Source: Opitutaceae bacterium
GTDB taxonomy: Bacteria > Verrucomicrobiota > Verrucomicrobiia > Opitutales > Opitutaceae
Length of the DNA: 64,000 nt
Direction: 5' to 3'
Assembly: GCA_015075305.1 (NCBI GenBank)
Contig: JABTUS010000005.1
Coordinates: 62,001-126,000, forward strand
The notes under the pieces are model-generated. The model searched no databases. It was not told where the DNA came from and saw only the letters and a list, made by a program, of their open reading frames with translations. Shown here one piece after another: positions 16,058-26,108 of this stretch; within the stretch, counting starts at the first letter, position 1, and each line of letters opens with the position of its first letter. Both the position numbers and the translations under genes were made by a program.

Positions 16058-17047
16058 ATGCATGCGGGACCAACGATCGTGATCCCCGCGCCTGATCGTG
16101 TGCCGGCATCATTTGCCGAGGCTATCGAGGCGTACCTGGGATTCCTGCAGCTTGAGCGCGGGCTGTCTCCCAATTCAGTCGCCGCCTACTCCAACGACCT
16201 GGCGCAATGTGCGCTGTATCTCAGCAGGAAGCGAACGTGTGCTGGATGGCCGGCGGTTCGGTCAGACGATCTGTCCGCATGGCTGCAGTCTCTGACAACC
16301 AATGAACTGGCTCCCGCCAGTCTTGCGAGAAAACTGTCAGCGCTTCGTGGTTTGTACCGCCACCTGGTCAAGGAGCAGCTGTGCACCGTAGACCCCACGG
16401 AACTGCTGGTCGCACCGAAGTCGATCCGACCACTGCCGGGAACGCTATCCTTCGATGAAATCACGCGTTTGCTTGAGGCTCCGCGCTCAGGCGACGCCTA
16501 CGGGCTGCGCGACAAGGCGATGCTCGAGCTCTTTTATGCCAGCGGCCTGCGGATTTCCGAGCTGACCGCGCTGACTATCCAGCAAATCGACCTCGAGCAC
16601 GGAATGGTGCGCGTTTTTGGAAAGGGCTCCAAGGAGCGGGTAGTTCCCGTGGGCAGGAACGCCACAAAGGCCCTTGCAGTCTATCTGGAGGCTGGCCGTT
16701 CCCATTTTGTCAAAGCCGGGCGCACGCGCAGCCATCTTTTCCTGAGCGAACGAGGCGGGCCGCTTTCCCGCGTAAGGCTGTGGATGCTGGTCAAGCACTA
16801 CGCCCGGCTCGCGGGAATCACGCGCACCGTGAGACCCCATTTGCTAAGACACTCGTTTGCCACACATTTGCTCAGCGGTGGCGCCGACCTCCGGGCAATT
16901 CAGGAAATGCTGGGGCACGCAAACATCTCGACCACAGAAATCTACACGGCTGTAGAACCATCGAGATTGCTGGACCAGCACCGTCGCTATCATCCGCGGG
17001 GTCGGAAGTCGCGGAGCCGGCTCGATGCGGGCAAGAAAACCCCTTGA
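16058..17047 (+). CDS. Tyrosine recombinase of the XerC/XerD type
   Basis: The protein has 329 residues from ATG 16058, which follows a good ribosome-binding site (GGAGGA at 16045-16050). The N-terminal SAM-like DNA-binding domain (AYLGFLQLERGLSPNSVAAY) precedes the catalytic domain. All catalytic residues can be seen: Arg165 in GLRISELTAL, the KGSKER lysine region near 190, His261 and Arg264 in HLLRHSFATH, His287 in LGHANI, and nucleophile Tyr296. It most likely resolves chromosome dimers at dif. A dif site was not identified, and XerC versus XerD cannot be settled. Confidence 0.9.
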   Translation: MHAGPTIVIPAPDRVPASFAEAIEAYLGFLQLERGLSPNSVAAYSNDLAQCALYLSRKRTCAGWPAVRSDDLSAWLQSLTTNELAPASLARKLSALRGLYRHLVKEQLCTVDPTELLVAPKSIRPLPGTLSFDEITRLLEAPRSGDAYGLRDKAMLELFYASGLRISELTALTIQQIDLEHGMVRVFGKGSKERVVPVGRNATKALAVYLEAGRSHFVKAGRTRSHLFLSERGGPLSRVRLWMLVKHYARLAGITRTVRPHLLRHSFATHLLSGGADLRAIQEMLGHANISTTEIYTAVEPSRLLDQHRRYHPRGRKSRSRLDAGKKTP

Positions 17048-17131
17048 CCGTTTCCGCCTGCGCCCCGTGATCCTTTCCCTTCCAACATCAGTGAAACCAA
17101 CCGCCTTCGAGCCGAAGTCTCGCACCCAACC

Positions 17132-19048
17132 ATGAGCGATCCGATTCGCCACGAATGCGGCATCGCGCTGGTGCGACTGCTCAAACCCTTGTCCTACTAT
17201 CAGGAGAAATACGGCACACCGCTCTGGGGGTTCTCGAAGCTCTTTCTCCTGATGGAAAAGCAGCACAACCGCGGCCAGGACGGCGCGGGGGTCGCGTGCG
17301 TCAAGCTGGATGTGCCCGCGGGCGAACCGTTCATGTTCCGCGAACGCCAGGTGAAGGTGAACCCGTTGGACAAGATCTTCAAGGCGCTGCTCAAGCAGTA
17401 CCAGGAAAAGGTCACGTCGGGGACGATTCATCCTGAGTTTCCCGACACTGTTAAGAAGCACTTCGATTTCGGCGGCGAACTGCTCATGGGACATCTTCGG
17501 TATGGCACGAGCGGCGGATACAATCTGAGTTCGTGCCATCCCTACTTTCGGCGTTCTCCCTGGCCGACGCGCAATCTGGCGCTGGCCGGAAACTTCAACA
17601 TGACAAACACCGGGGCGCTGAACGATTCGCTGATTGCGATGGGTCAGCACCCGATCTTCGCGACCGACACCCAGGCGCTGCTCGAAAAGATCGGCTTCTA
17701 CCTCGATGAGGAGCATGAGGACCTGTACCGCTTTCTGCGGACGCGAAACCTGAATGGCGCGGAAATCTCCCGACGCATCAGCGAGGATTTCGATCTCGGC
17801 CGCGTGATCACCCGGGCTTCAAAGGACTGGGACGGCGGGTACGCATTGGTTGGAATGATGGGAAACGGCGACGCTTTTGTGGCGCGCGATCCCTCGGCAA
17901 TTCGTCCGTGCCACTACTTCCAGAACGAGGAAGTCATCGGCGTCGCTTCGGAACGAGCTCCGTTGATGACGTCCTTCGATCTTGCCGCGGAGGACGTCCG
18001 TGAGGTCGAGCCGGGGCACGTCCTCGTCATCAAGAAGCGGGGTGATCTCAGGTCCATTCGCTTCACGGAGCCGCTGTCGCGCACTTCGTGCTCCTTCGAA
18101 CGGATCTATTTTTCCCGCGGCAACGACGTGGACATCTACCAGGAGCGAAAGGCGCTGGGCGCGAGGCTTGCGAACCAGGTGCTCAAGGCGATCGATCACG
18201 ACTGGGCGAACACGGTGTTCAGCTTTATTCCAAACACGGCTGAAGTCGCCTACTACGGACTGATGTCGGCGCTTCGCGAGATTCGGCGCGACGAGGTGAA
18301 AAGCGCGATCCTGGACGCAAGCCGCAAGGGAAAGCTGACGGATGCGCTTCTCGACGAACTCATTCTCAGGAACTGGCCGCGGGGAGAAAAGGTGGTTGGC
18401 AAGGACGTGAAGATTCGGACGTTCATTGGACAGGAGAATTTCCGGAATCAACTGGCGAGCCACGCCTACGACATCACCTATGGATCGATTCGCGCCGGCA
18501 ACAATCTCGTGTGTGTCGACGACTCCATTGTGCGCGGCACCACGCTGCGGCGTTCCATCCTTCGCATTCTCGCGCGCCTCAATCCGAGGAAGATCGTGAT
18601 CCTTTCGACCGCACCGCAGATTCGATATCCCGACTGCTACGGGATCGACATGTCGGAGCTTGGAAAGTTCATCGCGTTCGAAGCCGCGGTGGCTCTGCTG
18701 AAGGAGCGTGGGCAGGGTGATTTGCTGGAGGAGGTCTATCGCGCCTGTCGGGATGAGCTGGCCAAGCCCGCTGATGAGGTTCTCGAAAACCAGGTTCGGC
18801 GGATTTATGAGCCGTTCAGCGCCGAGGAGATCTCAGCCAAGATCACCGATCTCGTGCGTCCACGAAAAATGGACTGGAAGGGGGAGACGGAGATCATTTT
18901 CCAGACCATAGAAAACCTTCATCTTGCCGTGCCGAATCACACGGGGGACTGGTATTTCACGGGCAGGTATCCGACTCCTGGCGGCTACCGGGTGGTCAAT
19001 CAGGCATACCTCAACTACTACGAGCAGAGCGAAGGCCGCTCGTACTAG
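17132..19048 (+). CDS. purF: Amidophosphoribosyltransferase, long form
   Basis: The protein has 638 residues. It transfers the glutamine amide to PRPP, the first committed step of purine synthesis. The N-terminal glutaminase has its nucleophile at Cys9 (MSDPIRHECGIAL), so an eight-residue propeptide would be removed. The PRPP loop VCVDDSIVRGTTLRRS lies near residue 460. Classical PurF is about 470-510 residues. The extra length is spread over insertions, such as the segment with KALLKQYQEKV, and a C-terminal extension, a form I associate with Bacteroidetes and Verrucomicrobia. purM follows after 17 bases, so the two are probably one operon. Confidence 0.9.
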   Translation: MSDPIRHECGIALVRLLKPLSYYQEKYGTPLWGFSKLFLLMEKQHNRGQDGAGVACVKLDVPAGEPFMFRERQVKVNPLDKIFKALLKQYQEKVTSGTIHPEFPDTVKKHFDFGGELLMGHLRYGTSGGYNLSSCHPYFRRSPWPTRNLALAGNFNMTNTGALNDSLIAMGQHPIFATDTQALLEKIGFYLDEEHEDLYRFLRTRNLNGAEISRRISEDFDLGRVITRASKDWDGGYALVGMMGNGDAFVARDPSAIRPCHYFQNEEVIGVASERAPLMTSFDLAAEDVREVEPGHVLVIKKRGDLRSIRFTEPLSRTSCSFERIYFSRGNDVDIYQERKALGARLANQVLKAIDHDWANTVFSFIPNTAEVAYYGLMSALREIRRDEVKSAILDASRKGKLTDALLDELILRNWPRGEKVVGKDVKIRTFIGQENFRNQLASHAYDITYGSIRAGNNLVCVDDSIVRGTTLRRSILRILARLNPRKIVILSTAPQIRYPDCYGIDMSELGKFIAFEAAVALLKERGQGDLLEEVYRACRDELAKPADEVLENQVRRIYEPFSAEEISAKITDLVRPRKMDWKGETEIIFQTIENLHLAVPNHTGDWYFTGRYPTPGGYRVVNQAYLNYYEQSEGRSY

Positions 19049-19065
19049 GATTGGATCCGCCCGTC

Positions 19066-20172
19066 ATGAGCCTAAGCTACGATTCATCCGGCGTCCGATA
19101 CGACCAGCTCGATCCATTCAAGCGCGCCTGCCAGCAGGCGGCCCGCCGCACGAGCGGAGCTCTGAAGGGACACGGCTACCGGGAGCCAGAAAACACCCGC
19201 GGGGAGAGCGCCTACCTGATGGAGGCCGACGATCATTTTCTCGCACACGTCGAGGAAGGACTTGGCACGAAGAATCTCGTCGCCGACGCCATGCAGCGCG
19301 CGTCCGGCAGGTGTTTCTATCACGAGATCGCCATCGATACGGTTGCCACCATCGTCAACGACCTGATCACCTGCGGCGCGCTTCCCGTTTCCGTCGCCAT
19401 GCACGCAGCAGTCGGGGATTCCGCATGGTTCAGTGACGAGACGCGGATGAAGGCGCTCGTCGATGGATTCGCCGAGGGCTGCATTCAATCCGGGGCGGTC
19501 TGGGGCGGGGGGGAAACCCCGACGCTGCGCGGTATTGTTTCTCCGGATACAATCGTTCTCGCGGGATCTGCGGTGGGTGCGATTCGTCCCAAGTCCAGGC
19601 GGATAACGGGCCGCATCCAACACGGCGATGCCATTGTCTTTCTTGCATCCTCGGGCGTGCAGACCAACGGACTTTCGCTGTGCCGCTTGATTGCCGAATC
19701 GCTTCCGAATGGTTATCTGACGCCGATCGGGTATGGTGATGCGCGCACCTACGGCGAGGCGCTTCTCGCGCCGTCCGTGATCTACGTTCGTTTTGTGAAG
19801 GCCTGCCAGGACGCCGGAATTCCACTCAATTACGTCGCTCATGTCACAGGCCATGGCTGGCGCAAGCTCATGCGGCTCGACGAGCCGTTTGTCTACGAGA
19901 TCCACACGCCCCGGGCCGCACCGGCGCTTTTCCGGTTTCTGATGGAGAAGGGACCGATCGCCCCCGCCGAGGCCTATGCCACCTTCAATATGGGCGTGGG
20001 TTTTGCGGCGTACGTGGATCCATCGTCCGCCGATGCGGTCGTGGCACAGGCCAAAGCCTCGGGGTACGATGCCTGGGTGGCGGGCACCGTCCGCAAGGAG
20101 GGCCGCCACAAGGCGGTGACCATTCCCTCGCTCGGTCTCGCCTATGACGGCGAGACCCTGCAGGTGCGATAG
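19066..20172 (+). CDS. purM: Phosphoribosylformylglycinamidine cyclo-ligase (AIR synthetase)
   Basis: The protein has 368 residues from ATG 19066; a TTG at 19051 also opens the frame. The PurM fold is visible: an N-terminal ATP-binding half with IAIDTVATIVNDLITCGALP, a glycine-rich GGGETPTLRG, then FLASSGVQTNGLSLCR and HVTGHGWRKLMRL. It closes FGAM to AIR in purine synthesis, fitting its place behind purF. The sequence is fairly divergent from enterobacterial PurM. It is convergent with the helicase gene, only 18 bases apart. Confidence 0.88.
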   Translation: MSLSYDSSGVRYDQLDPFKRACQQAARRTSGALKGHGYREPENTRGESAYLMEADDHFLAHVEEGLGTKNLVADAMQRASGRCFYHEIAIDTVATIVNDLITCGALPVSVAMHAAVGDSAWFSDETRMKALVDGFAEGCIQSGAVWGGGETPTLRGIVSPDTIVLAGSAVGAIRPKSRRITGRIQHGDAIVFLASSGVQTNGLSLCRLIAESLPNGYLTPIGYGDARTYGEALLAPSVIYVRFVKACQDAGIPLNYVAHVTGHGWRKLMRLDEPFVYEIHTPRAAPALFRFLMEKGPIAPAEAYATFNMGVGFAAYVDPSSADAVVAQAKASGYDAWVAGTVRKEGRHKAVTIPSLGLAYDGETLQVR

Positions 20173-20190
20173 CCACCGCAATCGCGCCAA

Positions 20191-21492
20191 TCAGCCGGAT
20201 CTCCGTCGCCAGTGCGCGCCGGGTTTTCCCTTCGGGTGGTGCCCGGGTTCGTTTCGCGGGCGGTTCCCGGGGGGCCGGCCTGAATTTGCGGGGCGGCCTC
20301 CATGCCGTTGCCTTGGACGCTGGGGCTGCTGGCTTGATCGGCCCGCATCCAGCGCGGGCGACTGGCCGCCGAGATAGCCGAAGTTCTCGAGTGTCAGGCG
20401 CGGAATCTTCTGTCCGATAAATCGTTCGATGTCCCGGACATCGCCGGAATTCTCCGGCGTCGCCAAAGTGAATGCATCCCCCACCGACATTGCCCTCCCC
20501 GTCCGGCCTATGCGGTGAACATAGTCCTCGGGGTTTTCCGGCACGTCATAGTTGATGACATGGGACACACCGGCGACATCTATGCCGCGTGCGGCGATGT
20601 CGGTCGCGACCATGATTTCGTAGCGGCCCGCCTTGAATCCCTCCAGCGCCTCCACGCGCTGGTTCTGGGAGCGGTTCGCGTGCAGGACGGCGACGGAGTG
20701 GTTCGCGGACTTCAATCTTCGCGCGATGCGATCCGCTCCGTGCTTGGTGCGGGAGAAGATTATCACACTCTGGAAGTCGGTCTTCGCCAACAGCGCAAGA
20801 AGCAGCTCGAACTTCTGTTCGTGCAGGACAGGGAACAGCGCGTGATTGACCGATTCGTTTACGGACCTTGCGACCCCGATTTCCACGCGGACTGGATTGG
20901 TTAGGGCGAACCTGGCCACGGCCTCGATCTCGGGAGGTACGGTTGCCGAAAAGAATAGCGTCTGACGTTTTCCGGGGCACATGCCCACGATGCGCTTGAC
21001 GTCGTGAATGAACCCCATGTCGAGCATCCGATCGACCTCGTCGAGGATGAGGACCTCAATCTGGTCCAGCCGCAGCGCCTTTTCCTGAAGAAAATCGAGC
21101 AGCCGTCCAACAGTGGCGATCACAATGTCGACGCCTTGGCGGAGTTCGCCGCGCTGGCGCCCGTAACCGACACCGCCATGCAGGACGGTTGCGCGCACAT
21201 CGGTGAATCGTCCGAGGTCGCGGAAGGATGTTTCGACCTGCGCGGCCAGCTCCCGTGTCGGCTCCAGCACGAGGACCCGGGGCTGACCCGGGCGATGCGG
21301 TCCCAGCCGGTTGAGCACGGGAAGGGCGAATGCGGCGGTCTTGCCGGTGCCCGTCTGGGCTGAGGCGATCAGGTCGCTGCCTGAGAGCACGACAGGAATT
21401 GCCCGGAGCTGGATGGGCGTCGGATCCGTGTAGCCCATGGCTTGAACGCCCCGGACAAGACTGCTGTGCAGGCCAAGCTTGGAAAACGGCAT
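20191..21492 (-). CDS. DEAD-box RNA helicase, RhlE-like, with variant DEVD motif II
   Basis: The protein has 433 residues from ATG 21492 (MPFSKLGL). Motifs in order: the Q motif GYTDPTPIQ, Walker A SAQTGTGKT, PTRELAAQ, motif II LILDEVDRMLDMGF, motif III FFSATVP, then ATDIAARGIDVAGV and the motif VI HRIGRTGRA. Motif II reads DEVD rather than DEAD. A glycine/arginine/proline-rich basic tail follows, as in RhlE proteins. Likely roles are ribosome assembly or mRNA turnover. The frame extends 59 codons upstream through the regulatory gap, but that segment is not protein-like. It is divergent from a second DEAD-box gene. Confidence 0.9.
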   Translation of the reverse strand: MPFSKLGLHSSLVRGVQAMGYTDPTPIQLRAIPVVLSGSDLIASAQTGTGKTAAFALPVLNRLGPHRPGQPRVLVLEPTRELAAQVETSFRDLGRFTDVRATVLHGGVGYGRQRGELRQGVDIVIATVGRLLDFLQEKALRLDQIEVLILDEVDRMLDMGFIHDVKRIVGMCPGKRQTLFFSATVPPEIEAVARFALTNPVRVEIGVARSVNESVNHALFPVLHEQKFELLLALLAKTDFQSVIIFSRTKHGADRIARRLKSANHSVAVLHANRSQNQRVEALEGFKAGRYEIMVATDIAARGIDVAGVSHVINYDVPENPEDYVHRIGRTGRAMSVGDAFTLATPENSGDVRDIERFIGQKIPRLTLENFGYLGGQSPALDAGRSSQQPQRPRQRHGGRPANSGRPPGNRPRNEPGHHPKGKPGAHWRRRSG

Positions 21493-21607
21493 GGGTTCGT
21501 TTGCAGGATCGGGGGATGGAACGCGAGCGAATCCGTGAACGGCATGAGGCAATCGGGGTGCGAAAGATTGTTCTCTCGTTTGGCGGAACTTCGGGCATTG
21601 TCGGTGA
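21493..21607. promoter_or_regulatory. Shared intergenic region between two divergent DEAD-box helicase genes
   Basis: Only 115 bases separate the two start codons, so both promoters must lie here or inside the genes. I could not pick clear -35/-10 pairs. The arrangement suggests co-regulation, for example in the cold; this is inference. Confidence 0.4.
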
Positions 21608-23329
21608 ATGCAAAAACGTCCCTTCAGCGAACTCGGACTCTCGCCCGAGATTCTCAAGGCGGTCGACAAGATGGGTTTTGAGGAGGCTTCGCCGATTCAA
21701 ACCGCGGTGATCCCGCTGGCGCTTGAGGGGCGCGACATCGTGGGGCAGTCCTCGACGGGCTCCGGCAAGACGGCGGCTTTCGCAATTCCCGCGATTTCCA
21801 AGGTCGACTCCCACGTCCGTGCGGTGCAGGTCCTCATCCTGTGCCCAACGCGCGAACTTGCCGTCCAGGTGTGCGAGGAGGTTGGCAAGCTCGCGCACTT
21901 CAAGCGCGGCATTCACGCGGTTCCCATCTATGGAGGCCAGTCCTATGACCGGCAGTTTCGTGCGCTCGCGGCCGGCGTGCAGGTGGTGATCGGCACGCCT
22001 GGACGTCTGCTGGATCACATGGAGCGCGGCACCCTGAAGCTCGATGGGCTTCGTCTGGTTGTGCTGGACGAGGCGGACCGGATGCTCGACATGGGATTCC
22101 GCGACGACATTGAGCGCATCCTCGCGGCGGTGCCGGCCATGCGGCAGCTGCTCTTCTTTTCGGCGACGATACCGCGCGGCATCCAGGACATGATCAGGCG
22201 CTACTCACAGGATCCATCATGGGTGAGGATCGAGGCGGTCACCCAGAATGCGCCGAAGGTTGACCAGGTCTATTTCGAGGTGGAGCGCCGATCGAAGGTG
22301 GAGGTGCTCACCCGCGTGATCGATCTTCACGATTTCCGCTACGGCATCATTTTCTGCAGCACGAAGATCATGGTGGACGAGCTGGACGATCTGCTCCATT
22401 CGCGCGGGTATGCGACCGACCGCCTTCATGGCGACATGAGCCAGGCGCAGCGGGACCGCGTAATGGAGAAGTTCCGGCGCCGCGGCTTCGAGTTTCTCGT
22501 GGCCACGGATGTCGCCGCGCGCGGGCTGGACCTGGATGATCTGGAGGTTGTCTTCAACTTCGACCTCCCCAACGACGCCGAGGACTACACGCACCGCATC
22601 GGTCGAACCGGACGCGCGGGCAGGGAGGGCAGGGCATTCACCCTCGTTTCCGGACGGGAGCTTTGGAAGCTTCAGAGCATGGTCCGATTCGGAAGGCTGA
22701 AGATCCGGCGCGAAAACATCCCCTCCCTTGATCAGGTGGAGGAAGCGCGGACCAACCTGTTCTTCGAGAAGCTCCGTGCGACACTGGATCAGGGGACGTT
22801 CAAACGCCAGGACCGTCTGCTCGACCGCTTGCTCGAGCAGGGATATCCGAGCACGGACATCTGCTCTGCGCTGATCCATCTGCTTCATGGCGGCGAGGAA
22901 AAGGCGGAGGACGGGCAGGACCCGAAGGCAGCGGATTCTTCGAAGAAGGCCAGGAAGGCTGGTCTGACATCCGCGTCGGAAACGGATCCTGCCGGCCAGG
23001 ATCGGGGAGGAAGCAGGGGACCCGACAAGGAGAAGCACGCGTGGACGCCGCCCGCGCGGACGGGACGCGATGCAGGTTTCACCACGATGTTCCTCAATGT
23101 CGGGAGGAAAAACCGCATCACGCCCGCGGATGTCGTCGGCAAGATCGCGGGCGTCACCCGTCTTCCCGCGGGGGTGGTCGGGGCGATCGACATCCGGCAG
23201 CGTCACACGCTGGTGGACGTATCCGACGAACACCTACAAATGATTCTGGAGAAGATGAAGGGCATCCGGGTGAAGGGGCAGTCGCTTGCTCCAGCCCTCG
23301 CGACGGAAAACGACGTCGCCACGGACTGA
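21608..23329 (+). CDS. DEAD-box RNA helicase with DbpA-type RNA-binding domain (DeaD/CsdA-like)
   Basis: The protein has 573 residues. The helicase core is complete: Q motif GFEEASPIQ, Walker A SSTGSGKT, VVLDEADRMLDMGF, FFSATIPRG, ATDVAARGLDLDDL and HRIGRTGRAG. A variable basic/acidic linker (about residues 435-490) leads to a C-terminal DbpA-like RNA recognition fold (MFLNVGRKNRITPADVVGKI, then GVVGAIDIRQRHTLVDVS). Such proteins remodel rRNA during large-subunit assembly and act in cold adaptation. The N-terminal segment (MQKRPFSELGLSPEILKAV) parallels that of its divergent neighbour. Confidence 0.92.
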   Translation: MQKRPFSELGLSPEILKAVDKMGFEEASPIQTAVIPLALEGRDIVGQSSTGSGKTAAFAIPAISKVDSHVRAVQVLILCPTRELAVQVCEEVGKLAHFKRGIHAVPIYGGQSYDRQFRALAAGVQVVIGTPGRLLDHMERGTLKLDGLRLVVLDEADRMLDMGFRDDIERILAAVPAMRQLLFFSATIPRGIQDMIRRYSQDPSWVRIEAVTQNAPKVDQVYFEVERRSKVEVLTRVIDLHDFRYGIIFCSTKIMVDELDDLLHSRGYATDRLHGDMSQAQRDRVMEKFRRRGFEFLVATDVAARGLDLDDLEVVFNFDLPNDAEDYTHRIGRTGRAGREGRAFTLVSGRELWKLQSMVRFGRLKIRRENIPSLDQVEEARTNLFFEKLRATLDQGTFKRQDRLLDRLLEQGYPSTDICSALIHLLHGGEEKAEDGQDPKAADSSKKARKAGLTSASETDPAGQDRGGSRGPDKEKHAWTPPARTGRDAGFTTMFLNVGRKNRITPADVVGKIAGVTRLPAGVVGAIDIRQRHTLVDVSDEHLQMILEKMKGIRVKGQSLAPALATENDVATD

Positions 23330-23348
23330 AGTTCCGGATCGCCAAGGA

Positions 23349-23891
23349 CTACACCCCGCCTGGCTTGATCAGGGAGTAGGTCGCAAGCAGGGAGTCGCTT
23401 TCCGGGAGACGGTGGATGTCATCCAGGCGAAGCCGGGAGTCCGCGCGGCGGTGGAGAAGCGAAACTCCCTGCCCGAAAAGTCGGGGTTCGATGGTGATGA
23501 CCAGTTTGTCGATGAGGTCGCTTTCCAGAAAGAGCGAATGGATCTGGCTGCCGCCAAGCACCGCGCAGCGCCTGCAGCCACGCGCGCGGAGCCGGGCTAT
23601 CAATGCAGCCGGTGAATCGCTTGTGAATTCCAACTGGCCATCGACAGACTCTGAAGCCCATGGGATCGGATTCCGGGTCATTACAAATCGCGGGCTTGAC
23701 GGGCTGAGGCGGCTTCGGATCGACCTCTTGGATGCCTCATAGCTCACGCGTCCAAAAATCATCGCGTCGAAGGTTTGGAGCACGCGCCTGAAGTGCAACT
23801 TGTCTGCCTCGGAGGTGAAGCCGCTTCCAGGCAAGTCGTGCTTTGCGATAAACCCGTCGAGAGATTGTGCCGCTATGACAGAAATTTCCAT
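23349..23891 (-). CDS. RibD C-terminal / dihydrofolate-reductase-fold protein
   Basis: The protein has 180 residues from ATG 23891 (MEISVIAAQSLDGFIA), the usual beginning of this fold; an ATG eight codons upstream is possible. Later strands include MIFGRVSYEA, FVMTRNP and CAVLGGSQIHSLFLESDLID, the NADPH-binding and C-terminal strands of the family. It resembles RibD-like reductases acting on pyrimidine or pteridine substrates. The true substrate is unknown. It ends 20 bases from the stop of the convergent helicase gene. Confidence 0.8.
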   Translation of the reverse strand: MEISVIAAQSLDGFIAKHDLPGSGFTSEADKLHFRRVLQTFDAMIFGRVSYEASKRSIRSRLSPSSPRFVMTRNPIPWASESVDGQLEFTSDSPAALIARLRARGCRRCAVLGGSQIHSLFLESDLIDKLVITIEPRLFGQGVSLLHRRADSRLRLDDIHRLPESDSLLATYSLIKPGGV

Positions 23892-24016
23892 GGCGCATTT
23901 CGCCGGGCAATTCATCCCAGCGCAAATTCAATCACACCTGATCCGGCGCGGTCTGGAACGCCGGCGGCATGAGGCTTGCAGCGATGCCGGGATGCCCCAA
24001 CCCTGAGGAACAATTG

Positions 24017-25033
24017 ATGAAAAAAGCGCTGATCACCGGAATCACGGGCCAGGACGGTTCGTATCTCGCCGAGTTTCTGCTCTCCAAGGGCTACGAAGTG
24101 CACGGAGTGATACGCCGTGCCTCCACGTTCAACACGAGCCGCATAGACCACCTCTATCGCGATCCCCACGTGAACGGGGTTCGTCTTTTTCTGCACTACG
24201 GTGATCTGGCTGACTCGGTGCAGATGGTTAAGCTGCTTTACCAGCTCCAGCCTGACGAGATCTACAACCTCGGGGCACAATCCCATGTCAGGGTGTCGTT
24301 CGACATTCCGGAGTACACGGGCGATGTCGACGGGCTTGGCGCGCAGCGAATACTCGAAGCCATTCGCGAGGCGGGCCTCGTGAAGAAGGTGCGGTACTAC
24401 CAGGCATCGTCATCGGAGATGTTCGGCAAGGTGCAGGAGGTGCCCCAGGTCGAGACGACTCCGTTCTGGCCCCGCTCGCCCTACGGGTGCGCCAAGGTCT
24501 ATGCGTACTGGCTGACGGTGAACTACCGCGAAAGCTACAATCTGCACGCGAGCAACGGCATTCTCTTCAACCATGAGAGTCCCCGGCGCGGCGAGACTTT
24601 CGTCACCCGCAAGATCACCCGCGCGGCCACCCGCATAAAGGTCGGTCTCCAGGATTCCCTCTACCTCGGCAACCTCGATGCCCAGCGCGACTGGGGATAT
24701 GCAAAGGAATACGTCGAGATGATGTGGCTCATGCTGCAGCAGGACAAGGCGGACGACTATGTGGTCGCCACCAACGAGACCCACAGTGTGAAGGAATTCT
24801 GCCAGGAGACGTTCGGGCTGCTCGGACTGGACTGGGAAAAGCACGTGAAGTACGACCAGCGTTATGAGCGTCCGGCGGAGGTCGATTTGTTGATTGGCAA
24901 TCCAGCCAAGGCCGAGCGCCAGCTCGGATGGAAGCCCAGGGTGCGCTTCAGGGAACTCGTAAGAATCATGGTCGAGGCCGACTTGGAGCTCGCAAAGCGC
25001 GAGGCGCAGATATCGAAGCTGCCGATGCCATGA
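24017..25033 (+). CDS. gmd: GDP-mannose 4,6-dehydratase
   Basis: The protein has 338 residues from ATG 24017, which has a gaggaa ribosome-binding site. It converts GDP-D-mannose to GDP-4-keto-6-deoxymannose with bound NADP. Visible features are the Rossmann motif [17 protein letters not shown], the family mark [17 protein letters not shown], the active-site stretch [13 protein letters not shown] and the YxxxK pair in [12 protein letters not shown]. The next gene, fcl, performs the following two steps, so GDP-L-fucose is the likely product, for surface glycans. Confidence 0.95.
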   Translation: MKKALITGITGQDGSYLAEFLLSKGYEVHGVIRRASTFNTSRIDHLYRDPHVNGVRLFLHYGDLADSVQMVKLLYQLQPDEIYNLGAQSHVRVSFDIPEYTGDVDGLGAQRILEAIREAGLVKKVRYYQASSSEMFGKVQEVPQVETTPFWPRSPYGCAKVYAYWLTVNYRESYNLHASNGILFNHESPRRGETFVTRKITRAATRIKVGLQDSLYLGNLDAQRDWGYAKEYVEMMWLMLQQDKADDYVVATNETHSVKEFCQETFGLLGLDWEKHVKYDQRYERPAEVDLLIGNPAKAERQLGWKPRVRFRELVRIMVEADLELAKREAQISKLPMP

Positions 25034-25061
25034 GCACACGGACATCCGGGGGCGTTTGACG

Positions 25062-26000
25062 ATGAGGCTTTTCATTGCAGGCCACCAAGGCATGGTGGGA
25101 TCCGCACTGGTGCGCCGCTTTCGGCGCGAAGCCGGAGTGGAGCTGGTCCTGCGCTCGCGGGCGGAGGGGCTCGACCTTGCGAACCAGCAATCGGTCGCTG
25201 CCTTCCTGGAGGCGGCAAGGCCGGATGTCGCGATCATCGCCGCCGCGAAGGTTGGCGGTATCCACGCGAACAATACATACCCCGCGGAATTTCTTTTCGA
25301 CAACCTTGCCATCGCCGCCAACACAATCAACGGCGCCCACAGGCATGGAGTCAGGCGGCTGCTGTTTCTGGGCAGCTCATGCATTTATCCAAAGCACGCG
25401 CCGCAGCCCATGCCGGAGTCGTGCCTTTTGACCGCTGCGCTGGAGCCCACCAACGAGGCCTATGCCATCGCGAAGATTGCGGGCCTGAAGCTGGCCCAGT
25501 ACTATCGCAGGCAATATGGAGTGCTCTTTCATTCGGCAATGCCCACGAATCTCTACGGCCCCGGGGACAACTATCATCCACAAAATTCGCATGTTCTGCC
25601 CGCTCTCATCCGCCGCTTCCACGAGGCGGCAGGTTCGCGGAAGGCGGAGGTGACGGCTTGGGGGACGGGTTCTCCCAGGCGGGAATTTCTCCATGTCGAC
25701 GACCTGGCGGACGCCTGTGCGTTCCTTCTCCGACAGGAGCAGCCACCGGACTGGGTGAATGTCGGGACTGGATCCGACATCACCATCAAGGAGCTGACCG
25801 AGGCGGTTGCGCGGGTGACGGGGTTCCAGGGAAGCATTGCCTGGGATGCCTCCAAGCCCGATGGCTCGCCGCGGAAGCTTCTCGATGTGTCGATGCTCTC
25901 GTCAATGGGATGGAAGGCGCGCATCAGCCTGGAAGATGGGCTGAAGTCAACCTACGCATCATTTCTTGACGAACTGAGGAGCGGCACGCTTCGAGATTGA
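25062..26000 (+). CDS. fcl: GDP-L-fucose synthase
   Basis: The protein has 312 residues from ATG 25062; a TTG two codons upstream is also in frame. It epimerises and reduces the Gmd product with NADPH. It shows the Rossmann motif [15 protein letters not shown], the GSSCIYP segment, the catalytic YxxxK in [12 protein letters not shown], and [19 protein letters not shown], which is distinctive of this enzyme. It lies 28 bases after gmd, forming a two-gene operon. No fucosyltransferase is adjacent; the GT4 gene at 2640 is 21 kb away and not obviously linked. Confidence 0.95.
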   Translation: MRLFIAGHQGMVGSALVRRFRREAGVELVLRSRAEGLDLANQQSVAAFLEAARPDVAIIAAAKVGGIHANNTYPAEFLFDNLAIAANTINGAHRHGVRRLLFLGSSCIYPKHAPQPMPESCLLTAALEPTNEAYAIAKIAGLKLAQYYRRQYGVLFHSAMPTNLYGPGDNYHPQNSHVLPALIRRFHEAAGSRKAEVTAWGTGSPRREFLHVDDLADACAFLLRQEQPPDWVNVGTGSDITIKELTEAVARVTGFQGSIAWDASKPDGSPRKLLDVSMLSSMGWKARISLEDGLKSTYASFLDELRSGTLRD

Positions 26001-26108
26001 TCGCCGCCGCGGGGCAGGCGGCGTGCCCCCGGAAAGGGGTGAAGCTGCCGCACGCAGACTGGCGGTTTGAGCTCGCGGGATTGGGCTTCACTCCGTTTTT
26101 GTCCACTT

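Noticed and set aside
16058-17047. Integrase of a mobile element
   Set aside because: Sequence and length fit housekeeping XerC/XerD, the neighbours are infA and purF, and no attachment repeats were seen.
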